From Diadophis punctatus similis (taxonomy: Eukaryota > Chordata > Lepidosauria > Squamata > Dipsadidae), in assembly GCA_023053685.1 (NCBI GenBank), contig JALIGW010000001.1, forward strand, positions 71,197,740-71,261,739: 64,000 nt of DNA. The letters run 5' to 3'. A program made the position numbers and the translations under genes. Numbering within the stretch: the first letter of the stretch is position 1; every line of letters starts with the position of its first letter. Of the stretch, positions 1-11,464 are shown piece by piece. The notes below the pieces were generated by a model. The model was not told the DNA's origin. It did not search any database and saw nothing but the letters and a program-made list of their open reading frames with translations.

Positions 1-1085
1 CTAAATCTCCTAGGTCGAATTCCTAATATAGCTAATGGAGAACTAAGGAGCACTCATCAAGATATTTTACCAGAGGAAGACAAGACCAAATATAAAGGCT
101 TGCAGAAGTCAAAGTATCATTTCCTAACTGCCAATTCTTCATCAATTCAATTTCATCATGATTGCTTCATCTCTTTGATCATTTGCTTTGTGGCATTGGT
201 TGAAATTCAAAATAACTATGCCAATTTGTGTAGTTTGGAGCTTCTTGGAAATAGTAGTATTGGTTTGGTTGACACCTTACTTCCACAACAGTATTTGTTC
301 TTCCTATGACAGGTTACTAAAACAGCTAATCAGTTCTTGTTCAGAGATAGCAGCTGTATACTCAGTATGCATATTGTGTTTACTTGAACTCTGTCTTGCT
401 AAGAGCTGATCTGTCATTAGGGAGTGTAAATTGTTATCTGCTTCATTGTCTTGTTTGGTTGCTTCTTGGTTCTTGTTACTCACACATTTAACAGCTGGTT
501 CTCCCCCCCCCCCCAACAGTAATGAACTGATATTTGTATCTCTAAATTCTCTGACTGGCTAAATTCTAAAAGCAGTCAGGAAGGATTCATTTTCAGTAAC
601 ACTTGCAGAATTGAATTTGTTATATCTGCTTGAATGAATCAACTTTTATTCCTTTCTGTCTCACAAAACAGCTATATTATTGCCAAATTGCAGTTGGCAA
701 CAGACTAATGAGGGAACAATTTTAACATCATTATGCACATCATCTCTTGCATAGCTTGATAAACATGTAAGTGACCTAAGTTATTTGGATTGCCTGAATT
801 ATCTCAGGTCCTTTTTACTTTGATCACTACAATGACTCAGCTGTCATAAAAACTTTTGTCACTTCTTGGTCAAGTTAGGTGCTTATGCTGTGCTATGACG
901 TAGCATAGCTACAGAGAAGCATTAAGAAACCTTTCATTACCTTCACCTTAGTCACTTAGTTGCTCAGAAATGGCTTTCACTATCTGAACTATCAGAAGAC
1001 ATTATCCAATCAAGATATTCCATAATTCTATTTAATCTTTATATTCAATATTTAATCTCTGGTACATATAATTCTTCCTCTACAG

Positions 1086-1808
1086 CAGCGGTTCCCAACC
1101 TGAGGGTTGGGACCCCTTTGGGGGTCGAACGACCATTTCCCAGGGGCCGCCCCGACATCCTCAGCTCCCCCCCACTGCTACAAGCCTGGCCATATCGCGC
1201 CCCAGAACCCGCGCCTCCATCACGACCCACCCCGCCGCCGCCATTTGGGTTCTTTTACCCTCTGCGCAATGCGCAAAGCGTTCTGCATGTGCAGAGGGCA
1301 AAAGAACTCAAATGGCATCCAGGCGGGTGGGGGAAGCGGGCGGGGGAAACCCCATGCCGCGTCCGCCACCGGCCCCATTGGCTCTGCGACGACCGACAGG
1401 CAAGAATGAACCAGGAGCATTTCACACGTGCGAAAGGTGTGCGCGACTTTGGCGGGGCCAGGACAGGCGGCTGCCCGGAGAGAGCCATACCCTTTGCCCC
1501 AAATGCTACAGGTAGATGGGAGAGACTCTGCAAAGGGGGTGGCTCTCTCCGGGCAGCCACCTGTCCCGGCCCTGCCAAAGTTGTGCACACCTTTCGCGAC
1601 GGGGCTCGAAAAGCTCCCAGAGGCAATACGCGAAGCGAGCAGAGACCTCGCCTGGATCTGGAGACTTCACCCGGACGCCACCATTTGGGTTCTTTTACCC
1701 TCTGCACATGCGCAGCACGCTTTTCCATGCAGCGGCGGCAGGGTGGGTCACGGTGGGGGCGCGGGGGCGGGGCAGGGGTCGTGGCATTAGGAAGGTTGGG
1801 AACCGCTG
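1086..1808. mobile_element. Non-autonomous hAT element with SPIN-like termini
   Basis: 723-base GC-rich element bounded by CAGCGGTTCCCAACC and its inverted copy, with a perfect 8-bp target-site duplication CTCTACAG at 1078-1085 and 1809-1816. The outer 60 bases resemble SPIN hAT elements as I remember them (GACCCCTTTGGGGGTCG block). Inside, 57-base arms at 1430-1486 and 1541-1597 form an imperfect hairpin, and a block starting CCATTTGGGTTC occurs at 1240, 1681 and inverted at 1291-1317. There is no transposase. Confidence 0.88.
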
Positions 1809-3827
1809 CTCTACAGGTTCTCTAACTTTCACAATTGATGCATTTTCCCCAAAAGGTATTATCTTTTTTTAATCTTTCAACGTGGTAGAAGAATGTATCA
1901 GTGCTTGGCTAATATTTAGAATGTATTTAAGTGTCATGGCTTCATATTAATTTAATGGAAACAGCAACAAAGCTCCCATTCACTAGTGATTCACTTATGC
2001 CAAGAGGGCATTGATTTTAGTTACATGGTTACCTTTATTGTATTCACATGACTTGAACTGATGTCTCTGTTACTTCTTTCCCATGACACATGGTAGGCTG
2101 CAATGGTTTGTTTGGTTTTGATTTAGTATACAGTATTATGTTTATAAGCAATTCTAATTGGCAAACTATTATTGTATAACTTAGTATGTGAATCCAGTCT
2201 GTGATTAAGGAAACAACAGCATGGAACAAGGGAAGATAGGATCTAGCAGAAGATAGGAACAGCAGAAATGGCTGGACCTGAAACATCTTTGCATGATTGC
2301 ACTGCAATGAATATCTTAAATGAAGCACAAACCTTTGTCCCTAATTATTCTATTAAAAAAACTGGAAATAAAAAGGTTACCTACATGAATGCCTACAAAG
2401 TACATTAGGCTTTAGAAGGAGAACTATAACCTCATTTCAGTAATGTCTGAGAGAGAGTGAAGCATGGTAAGAGATTGTTGTTGTAGTCTGCTTGCCAAGG
2501 TCAACCTCACCTCTGCTGAAAAATCAAGCAAAATAGATATGACTTCTGGGATCCTATTCTTCTAGACTAAACAGGCTCTATAGGAAGTGAAATTTGATCA
2601 CTCTATTGATCAGTGACACAATAATTGCTGACTTAAAGTCCAAAAACAACATGTTTTGTAAATTATCAATTCAAATTCAGATTTGAGTTGTTCATATAAA
2701 TATTTAACTCAAATATTGGCAGAGTATCTGCAAATCATTCAAAACAAGGTGATGCCATTTATTTTTAGCTGGAATCAGAAATGCAGAATTCTGATTCTAG
2801 ATCATAAATTTGGTACTGATAATTTTTCATCTCTTGCATCCTTTGTGACATTTGTTTCTCTGTAAACCAGCACTAAACAGTGTAGCATCTAAGACAACAT
2901 TTGTTTCCTCCTTTCAGAATGAATATGTATGGATTAGGGCAGCTACTCAATATTGTTAAATAATTTCATAGGTTTACATTTGCAAAAATATTTTTGGTTT
3001 CTGGCCAGTAATTGCCAGATTGACATTCAAGTTAAAAAAATTAAAAGACCATATTAATTAAATACTATACAAAAATGATCATTTAATAAGTTAAAAAACA
3101 GAGACTAAAATAGACATTATCAGAAGAATCTTAAAACTGTCAATGAAATTTCAGGACAAAACATAGAAAGTAAAATAGAAAGTAAACCAGATATCAGCTG
3201 TAAAAACCCAGATGTTTAGTAGAGGGGAGCAAAGCGACACACTTTGTTCCCATTGGTAATCATCCAGATTTTTGCATCCTAGATCTAGTAGCCCTACTTA
3301 AAAATATATGGTTGGCCTACACATTAAATTAATAAATGAATTATTTTGTAATGCATAGAAAATATGTATTTCATTAATGTTATTGAACATTATGCTATGT
3401 TTTGCAAGTGTCTGAATTCTCTTGGTGAAGGACTTTTTCTTTACAAAAGTTGTCTGCTACCACAAACTACTACTCCTTCCTTGAGCCTTATAAGGCAGGG
3501 ATTGGCATGTGTTGGTTGTTTAGGACCCACTTTAGTTTTACTATAAATCTGAGTTCTATTGTTGGCAGTTAAGTATAAATCAACTTAGTTTAAGCAAATG
3601 AGCATAGTATAAGAATTAATGATATCAGCTGTAGAAGTACATCTAAAGAAAAAAAAAGCAACCACATGCGGAATTTCAAATACGGTAAGTATGAATCAGT
3701 CTCTTTAGAACAATTGCAGTCTGGTTACAATTTAGGATTTCAGAGTATTCATTAAGGTCCTTAGAAAGTGGACAGTTTTAAATGGAGTATCTTTGGCCTC
3801 TTAAAGTCTTGTTAAGAAGCTCTAGTA

Positions 3828-3962
3828 CAGTGTTTCTCAACCTTGGCAGTTTGAAGATGTGTGGACTTCAACTCCCAGAATTCCACAGCCAGCAACGCTG
3901 GCTGGGGAATTCTGGGAGTTGAAGTCCACACATCTTCAAACTGCCAAGGTTGAGAAACACTG
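3828..3962. mobile_element. 135-bp near-perfect palindromic hAT MITE
   Basis: Terminal inverted repeats start CAGTGTTTCTCAACC and extend almost to the centre, so the whole element folds into one hairpin with arms of about 64 bases. A perfect 8-bp duplication CTCTAGTA flanks it (3820-3827, 3963-3970). The intact arms and duplication suggest a fairly recent insertion. Confidence 0.9.
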
Positions 3963-4215
3963 CTCTAGTAAGATTCATGAAAGTTCATTTCTTGCTGTCT
4001 TCTGTTGTTGATACACTTAATGAAGCTATTGCCACAGTGTATATATAGCCTATCAGCTATTTTTCAATTTAAAGGCTAACTTCATTTGATTTACAGCTCT
4101 GCACTTTCATGTATATTCAACCACTGTGAAAGAAAAAGATAATTTTAATGTGTATTCAGAGATAAAAAGCAGAATACTGTATATGCTTATTCAAGCCTTA
4201 CAATAGAATTTGGAG

Positions 4216-4370
4216 TTCTCCATAGTGGGTGGAGCTATCATCCATGATGGGTTGACCTCGTCCGTCAGCCAATGAGGACTGAGTCTGTTAATAGAAAAGT
4301 CCGCCTCCGTCTCTAAGGCCTGCTTTTGACTCAGTCCTCGCCCTGACAGGACGTGTGGTCAAGTTCTTCC
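4216..4370 (+). repeat. DIRS left inverted terminal repeat
   Basis: Begins TTCTCCATAGTGGGTGGAGC and matches, inverted, the sequence at 7312-7440. The stretch around 4240-4290 (GTCCGTCAGCCAATGAGGAC) is almost identical to the inverted copy. Confidence 0.85.
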
Positions 4371-5199
4371 CTTCTTGGATCATAGCTCCACTTTCCAGTG
4401 AGAGGAGTCAAATTCTTCAGTTCAGCTTACCATTGTGAGTTTTCCTCCCCCAGCGTGCTCTTCGATCCATCTAAACAAGGCACGGGGTAGAGGCAACACA
4501 GCGCAGGGAGCCTCAGCTCCAGCCGTCTGGCCGAGGCTTCCAGCCCTGGGTTCGAAGCTCCACGCTAACAGAAGATACTATCAATTCGAACCAGGAGCAG
4601 GAACTCCCTTGCAATCGTAGCGGCTTGGATTGGTGTTCCGATAGCAGTGGTTGAGGGAGTTACCCACTTCCGTTATTGCTATAGCGAGGGGACTTGCTAG
4701 GGTGGCGGTTTGACTTTTGCGCTCCCACCGTGCTTCACTGCCTGTCACACTTATTGGCCCGATCGTGCGACCTACGGCCACAGAGCGGGAGCTCTAAATT
4801 GCCACCGTCGGCCGGGGGAGCAGCATTTGTGAATTGCAAGTGGCTTAGACTTCCAGCGATTCGCCGCCTCCCCACCGGTTGAGGAATCCCTCCTATTGCC
4901 GGCCACAGCTTCCGTGAAATCAGAGCTCCCTCCGGGCAGCCATTCTCTCGATCGAGGACTGCTGAAGGCTTCAGGACTTCTCCTAGCTGCATTTTTTCCT
5001 TGTGCGGCCTCAGCCCTCCCAATTAGCGATCTCCCAATTGCGGCCTGACGGGACGCCATTTTCCCCACCCAAAAACATTCTAGTTGGTGTTTCCCACCTT
5101 TCTGAGGGACGTCAAGATAGCAGCACAGCCTTCGCTGCCAAAACCCCCAGATGTGAAGCAAATGAACGAGCAGCCTTCGGAGGCCCCTCAGTGCCTGCC

Positions 5200-6070
5200 T
5201 GTGCCATGCCCCAGCTCCTCCCCTGGTGGACATCGCCGGTCATCGCAAAGGGCAGTTTGTTCCACAAACCTCGCAGACTTGTCCTGATGACAGACGCTAG
5301 TCTGTCGGGTTGAGGGGCCCACACCTCAACGGCCATGACCCAGGGTTGCTGGTCGGCAATAGAGTTGACTCTCAGCATCAACCAACTGGAGCTGCATGCA
5401 CTGTTTCTGGCCCTCTGAGAGCTGCAGCCGTTAACATCGGGAGCGCATATTCTAGTCCTTACCGACAACGTCTTGGCCAAGGCCCATATCAACAGGCAAG
5501 GGGGCACCAAGTCCCGTACCCTGATGGCGGAGGCCAGGACTCTGGGCAGTTGGGCAGAACAATACCTCCTCTCGATAACGGCAGAGCACATCTCCAGGGT
5601 GTCCAACATACAGGCGGACTTGCTCAGCCGCTCAACACTCAGGCAGAGTGGCGCCTCCACCTGGACATTTTCCACCAACTGTCAATCAAATTTGGCCGGC
5701 CTCAGGTCGACCTCTTTGTCACCCAGGAGAATGCCTACCTGCCGAGGTTCTTCACCAGGTTCCGAATGCAGGGGGCGGAAGGGACAGACACTCTCCGCAG
5801 TGTCTGGCTGCCCGGCCTCCTCTATGTCTCCCCCCCTTGCCCCTCCTCCCCAAAGTCGTCAGGAAGGTCCTGGAGGAAAGGGCAGAGGTCCTACTCCTTG
5901 CCCTCCACTGGCCCAGGAGGGCCTGGTTTGTGGACCTGATGTCATTTTCAGTACGCTTGCCCTGGAGGATCCCAATGACAGAATCTGCGCTCAGCCAGGG
6001 GGCAGTGGTAGATCCGGACCCCCGGTGGCTCCAGCTGACCACCTGGCGCTTGAGCGGGGCACTCTGAGCC
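5200..6070 (+). pseudogene. DIRS RNase H region (broken)
   Basis: Frames carry MTDAS (about 5287-5301), a stop replacing the expected Trp at about 5310, QLELHAL (about 5380), LTDN (about 5458), IQADLLSR (about 5609), and the downstream FGRPQVDLFVT block. These are the Asp-Glu-Asp-Asp positions of a retroelement RNase H. Frameshifts and stops split it into several frames. The reverse transcriptase that should precede it is absent; the sequence jumps from gag-like leader to RNase H at about 5200. Confidence 0.8.
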
Positions 6071-6104
6071 GCCACCAGATTCCTCCCAGGGTCATCGACA
6101 CTAT

Positions 6105-7081
6105 CTAGGCCTCCAGGAGGTCCTCAACCAAGCGTATCTACTCGGCAATATGGCTGACCTTTTGCAACTGGTGTGAGGGGGTGGCTATTCACTGTTCCAC
6201 TTGTCGGTGGCACAACTGCTGGTTTTCCTACAAGAGGGACTTTTGCCTAACACCATCCAGCAGCAAGTGGCGGCCCTTTCTTCCATGTTAACCTGCGGCT
6301 CACTGGAATCTCTGTCGCATCACCCTGTCATATGCCGCTTCATTCGAGGGGCCACCAACCTTCATCCCCCTGTGGTCCATAGGTTCCCTACCTGGGACCT
6401 GACGAAGGTTCTGCGCTCATTGATGGGGGGCCATATGAGCCGCTACATTCTGCTTCCCTTTGTTTTCTTTCATTTAAAGTAGTCTTCTTGGTGGCAATCA
6501 CTTTGGCCAGGAGGATTTCGGAGATGGCCACCCTTTCTGTCCGGAGGGACCTTTGCATTTTCCATTCCGATTGGGTGGCTCTCCGCCTTGATCCAACCTT
6601 TATTCCAAAGATAAACTCCTGGTACCACTGGGCTCAGGAGATTATCCTCCCTAACCGTTGCCCTAACCCCTCCCATCCCCTGGAGCGTCAGTGGCACACA
6701 CTCGACGTCCGGAGACCCCTCCGTATGTGTGTTAAACGCACGGAGCCGCTGAGAATGACTGATGCCCTCGTTGTCTCCTTCCATCCGACTTCTTTAGGCC
6801 AAAAGGTGACTCCATCCACAGTGGGCCAGTGGATCCGCAGTACTATTGTGAAGGCATATGAAATGTTGGCCTTACCATGTCCGGCAGGGGTGACAGCATA
6901 TTCCACGTGCAGCGCGGCAGTCTCAGCTGCCTGGTCTACCCAGGTCTCCCTAGAGGAGGTCTGCTGAGTGGCGACCTGGTCCTCTCCATCGTCCTTTGTT
7001 CGTCATTACAAAATTGATGTTTTTGTTTTGGCGGACGCGGCCTTCAGTCGCAGGGTCCTCCAAACAGTTCTTCCACAGTAG
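6105..7081 (+). pseudogene. DIRS tyrosine recombinase (inactive)
   Basis: The N-terminal core-binding part (VAQLLVFLQEGLLPNTIQQQ, about 6208) is separated by a frameshift from the catalytic part (ITLARRISEMATLSVRRDL, about 6500). The HxxR box reads YSTCS at 6899-6913 instead of the usual HSTRS, so both His and Arg are lost, and a TGA lies just after EEVC (about 6965). The nucleophile region RHYKIDV is still present (Tyr at 7007). It cannot be active. Confidence 0.8.
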
Positions 7082-7132
7082 CGGCCAGGGACCATCAGAG
7101 GCCCTCCCAAGGGGCACTTAGCTTTGGCATGT

Positions 7133-7215
7133 CCCATCATGGATGATAGCTCCACCCACTATGGAGAAGGGGCGTTGGTCTTACCTGATACGCTCATTCT
7201 CGTAGGGTGGAGCTC
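7133..7215 (+). repeat. DIRS internal complementary region
   Basis: 7133-7168 is the inverse of the left terminus and 7169-7215 the inverse of the right terminus, joined exactly end to end. In DIRS biology this region is thought to template completion of the ends and circle formation. Confidence 0.85.
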
Positions 7216-7311
7216 CAGCCCCACCTATTGACTATCTGGTCCACTTGGACGGCCTTTTTTTTTGTTTCCAGAGACACGTTATTTTGAGCGAACTGATTGA
7301 GTACTCTTCCT

Positions 7312-7464
7312 GATGACCACACCTTGAGTCTGTGCTTCGTCTTCGTCAAAAGCGGGCCTTCTATTAACAGACTCAGTCCTCATTGGCTGACGGACAAGGT
7401 CAACCCATCATGGATGATAGCTCCACCCTACGAGAAGGAGCATATCAGGTAAGACCAATGCCCC
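7312..7464 (+). repeat. DIRS right inverted terminal repeat
   Basis: Inverted copy of the left repeat, followed by a unique terminal extension ending GACCAATGCCCC. That extension reappears inverted in the internal complementary region. Confidence 0.82.
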
Positions 7465-9227
7465 ATCCTAGATTTTTGAGGTGTCGATGCTGTGCTCTCA
7501 CAGAACATTGAAATTCATCACACCTTTTTTCGAAGAGTGTAAGTGTTAAGTCTGTAAATTGAGTTGAAACTGTTTTTATTCAAATCTGGTTCTAAGAGAA
7601 GCAGAGCCAATTTTCTTCTTGTTAAATTTTAAAAGTGCAATCATTACTGATGACAAAAAAATTAATTGGTGGTATTAAACTCACAGCACATACTTCCAAG
7701 TAAATATGAATCGAACTTTATACTGTATATACTTTTCTAGTTTAGACAGCCTTTTCACCATAGGAGGAATGTAAAATACTTATCTACATTACCGATCTGT
7801 CTTAATTTTGCCACTTGTTTTCCCCAACTCAAGTAGTAAAGTTGCTCGCTCCAACTTTTTATGGGGGAGGGGGGAAATTCAATTTAAAGCAACTATGTTC
7901 TAGATACAATAAATACTGGATACAGCTGGTATGCAGTTATTTTCCTTTTCTGTCCTTAATTAGTGATTATGTGCTCAGCATTCTGATTTATTAATATTGA
8001 CCTAGTTATTTGCGAATATTTTTTTAAAAAATAACACATTCTCCAATATATTTGAGTTTATACATTTCAAGGATTTCTTTACTGCTATATGATTTATAAA
8101 TGGGTTTCTTCCATCTTACGGGTAAGAGTTTGTTCTTGTCCAATAGCAAGGAGAAATTCAATGCATGCCTCCCTGAAAAGGGGAAATCTTCCAGGTCCTT
8201 GGCAGAATTTCCAGGCATTTGACTAAGCTTGGCTCTAAGCTCATATTTCATTTAAAGCTCTCAGACACCCAGCCCTGCCTGGCTAGATAAGAATTCTTTA
8301 TCAAATGCAGGTATGACTGTATTCTTATAATCACTATAGTAGTATAGATTCTAGTGCTTCTTCCTTCCACTCTTTCCATAATTTAATTTTGCCCTGTGTT
8401 TGGCTTTGAAACTAAGTGACTGTTGGTTGTTGGCATAATTGACATCTCTAGCCTGAGAAACTTATATTTTCAACTCCCATCCTAACATCCTTTTCATTCT
8501 TTTACTCCATCCATTCTATGTGACTACAAGGATCAGAATCATCACCATCCCACTTCCTAACTTAGTATAGTAGAGATTTTCTCCCCATTACTCCATCTCC
8601 ATGGCAATAGGAGTCTATTGTTTCAGGGTCAGAGCAACAGCAATAATTGATACTTCCTCTCCCCCTCAGTCTGTAGCTTGTAGTCTTACTTTTTCTGTGC
8701 TGCTGTAAACCTCCTAAAGTCTGACCAAAGTTGTGTGTGTGTGTTAAAATGAAACAATAGCTGAATTCTGTTCTTCAGCTAAAACTTATAGTTTCTGTCT
8801 GTCTCTTTGGGGCAATTTAATCTCTTCCCCTTCAAAGCGTAAAAAGCCAATGGACACATTTGTCTTTGCAGACTCTTTCAGTCATTGATCCCTCTCTTAT
8901 CTCTTTCTACTAAGTTCTGCTTCCCCTGCAGAATCTCTGCAGCTGCCAAATTTCTATTGTGCAACAAGATAGCTAGCTTGGGTTTACCATGAAATGGCAA
9001 AAGGCAAGACCCATATGCATCATCTGCTACCTCTTGTCTATTTAACCATTCCAATAAATCAAATACTTAAGTTATCCCCTCTTAGAATGTACTGAATTTC
9101 AACTCATCTCCCCAACTAGTATTTGAGGGAGTGTTGCAGCCACGGTCCTTAATAAGAGGCTAGAATGTTACAATGACAGTCTATTATTGGAAATCTTGAT
9201 GTGATCTCATTAGTCTTTAAAACATGC

Positions 9228-9420
9228 TTAATTACCTGAAACTTCTGAATTACTCTTAATAAGTGGCAAATCAGTTATAAAATCCAGGAAAACTTCATCC
9301 CAAGGCTTCTGTAAGATTGGGATAACTGCAGCAGATAATTTGCTGATTTGAGACTTGACCATGCAATGAGTATGACATGATGTGATGTAATTTTTGAGGG
9401 CTACTATGTCATGAGCACTC
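9228..9420 (-). pseudogene. Ty3/gypsy-type integrase fragment
   Basis: On the minus strand, a frame contains KNYITSCHTHCMVKSQ, then PWDEVFLDFITDLPLIKSN. This pattern (end of the zinc-binding segment, then W-x(6-8)-D-F-I-x-D-L-P) is typical of gypsy/retroviral-type integrases. Only this fragment is recognisable; no LTRs seen. Confidence 0.6.
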
Positions 9421-9502
9421 CCCCCCCCCAATAAAAATGTGGATTGCTTTAAGAAAGTTCTGTTGCCATCTATCAGAGTTGAAAATGTCTTCCTTTTAGG
9501 AA

Positions 9503-9735
9503 AAAGAGCCATGGTGGCACAGTGCTTAGAATGCAGTACTGCAAGCTACTTCTGCTAACTGCCAGCACTTCGGCGGTTCAAATCTCACTAGTTCAAGGTT
9601 GACTCAGCCTTCCATCCTTCTGAGGTAAAATGAGGACCCAGATTGTTGGGGGCAATATGCTGACTCTGTAAACTACTTAGAGAGGGGCTGTAAAGCACTA
9701 TGAAGCGGTATATAAGTCTAAGGGCTATTGCTATC
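9503..9735 (+). repeat. Sauria-type tRNA-derived SINE
   Basis: Full-length-looking copy. An A-box-like TGGCACAGTGC is near 9514 and a B-box-like GGTTCAAATCT near 9575. Then comes the squamate SINE body (CAAGGTTGACTCAGCC; GAGGACCCAGATTGTTGGGG) and a tail ending GCTATTGCTAT. Both Pol III boxes carry substitutions. Confidence 0.82.
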
Positions 9736-10149
9736 ACCAGTCTTTGTGGTACCATATTCACTGCTCCAAGAAAATGGGAAATGAAAAAGAGAATGGAATC
9801 CCCAAGATCATCCATCCTAACCTGCACAAGTGGATGCTACTGTTACTGAGTGGATTCATTCAATTAAAAAGGAAATCCTCTTTCTAGCTTCAGAGTCTCT
9901 CACCTGCTAGGCAAATTATTAGAGGATCCACAAAGTTTTCTCTCTGGAGATTGGAAATTGGGAGAGGTGATAAAGTAAAGATTGTTCTGATTTATATAAT
10001 AAAAATCAGGCTTTAAATCCTGCATTTATGGAGTGTAAAGAATCAAAATGAGGAAAAAAGTGACAGTCTGACTTGGCCTTAGGAAACCTGTGAGAAGTAG
10101 GCAAGGGATCTAAGTTATCAGGATCAGTTTTAGATTTTACACGATAACT

Positions 10150-10880
10150 CATTCCCTTGAAGAAGTGGAAGCAAGCCTGGAAAGGCTTCGTAACGGCTGG
10201 AAGTTCCTTGTTAAAACTATTTATTTCATTTGGCCAGTGGCAGTTAAATGTGTTAAAGAATGCACAATGTAGTTGGTAACCTGTAACCCATTGAGAAAAT
10301 TGAAGAAACACTTGCAGGCAAGGTATCCCATAAGGCACTCCAAGCGCAGAGAGGCTGTGGAAAGAGGGTCTGTGTGTGTATGAGCATAGGGAGGCTGGGG
10401 AAAGAAGGTGCAGGGTCCTGTATGCAAGTGCAGGGAGGCTAGGAAAAGAGAGTGCAGGGGTGTGTGTGTGTATGAGTACCGGGAGGCTGGTGAAAGAGTG
10501 TGTGGAGTGCCTTATGGGATACCTTGTCTGCAAGTGCAGGGAGGCTGGGGAAGGAGGGCGGAAGGTGGATGCAAACCAGTGAAAGGGGAAAGAGGCTATA
10601 CAATGCAAGAACAAAGAAATGATGGGGTGGGGGGAGACTGCCCAAGCATCTTGTGACCTCCCCTGACAGCTTCCCCTTTGACTTTGCTTGTGGGAAGCTG
10701 GCAGAGAAGGTCAGCAATAACTTACGTGGGATGCTGCAGCGGGTGGTATGTGTGAGCTAGTTGCAAGTGCAATGTAATTGCAAGTACAATGGCCTAAACT
10801 TCAAGGGCAGGTTGAAAGTCCCTTTGTTCAGTGTCTTTGTAACGTTGAAGAGCGCTGAACAATTGGTTATAACTCCTGTC
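10150..10880 (+). repeat. Composite repeat: 'CAGGTAGTCCTC' family pieces plus minisatellite
   Basis: The 10650-10720 part (TGACTTTGCTTGTGGGAAGC) and flanks resemble the family at 30113-30509. In the middle, 10340-10560 is a degenerate minisatellite of about 45-55 bases per unit built on GTGCAGGGAGGCTGGGGAAAG. Outer boundaries are approximate. Confidence 0.5.
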
Positions 10881-11464
10881 AAAGGAAATCAGACAAAAAA
10901 ATGTGATGGGGAAATTATACACTTTTTGCTGATCACATTTCAAACATATTAGGAAATTGTGGTTTGCTTAAAATTAGAAACAGAAGGTAAGAATTTTACG
11001 AGCCTGATTCTTCTTTGTGATCAAAAAAAAATCATAATCTAAAATAAATTAAAAACTGGTTCTTCATTTAAATTATCAATATATTTAAAGTGTTGTCAAA
11101 GTATTTACAGAATGTTGTCAGAGTTTGAAATAAGCTTTATAAAACTGAAAATGTCAAGCACTAGACAGTTTGATGACCTATGATTAAATTTATTCTAAAT
11201 AATTAAATTCAACTTATAGTCTGAGTGATACAGTAGAACTACAGATACCCCATGTAAAATGCCTGATCAAAAGAGAAAATGCATTCAATTTATTAACATA
11301 AATTTTAATGGAATGCTAACTGATTGGGAGAAAACACCATGATTTCAGCTTCCTTTTGTGAAAATATTTTGATAGCCAGCAATTGAGGTCTTCTGTTTGC
11401 CTGAGATAGCAAGTTAATTTCAAGGTTAAGAAAATAAGCAACAAATATGATTGACATCTACTAA

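Larger units (their letters stand above)
4216..7464 (+). mobile_element. DIRS-like tyrosine-recombinase retrotransposon, internally deleted and inactive
   Basis: 3.25 kb. Inverted terminal repeats lie at 4216-4370 and 7312-7464. The internal complementary region (7133-7215) is the reverse complement of the left end fused to that of the right end, which defines DIRS elements. Between them are a leader with gag-like remains (4430-5200), RNase H remains (5200-6070) and tyrosine recombinase remains (6105-7081). The reverse transcriptase is missing. No target-site duplication, as expected for this group. Confidence 0.88.

Noticed and set aside
1107..1872. Several overlapping open frames in the GC-rich block
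   Set aside because: They lie entirely within the hAT element; openness reflects GC content and inverted repeats, and no protein family is recognised.
9503..9600. Possible tRNA gene (A- and B-box-like sequences)
   Set aside because: The boxes belong to a SINE head with substitutions; no cloverleaf, and the characteristic SINE body follows.
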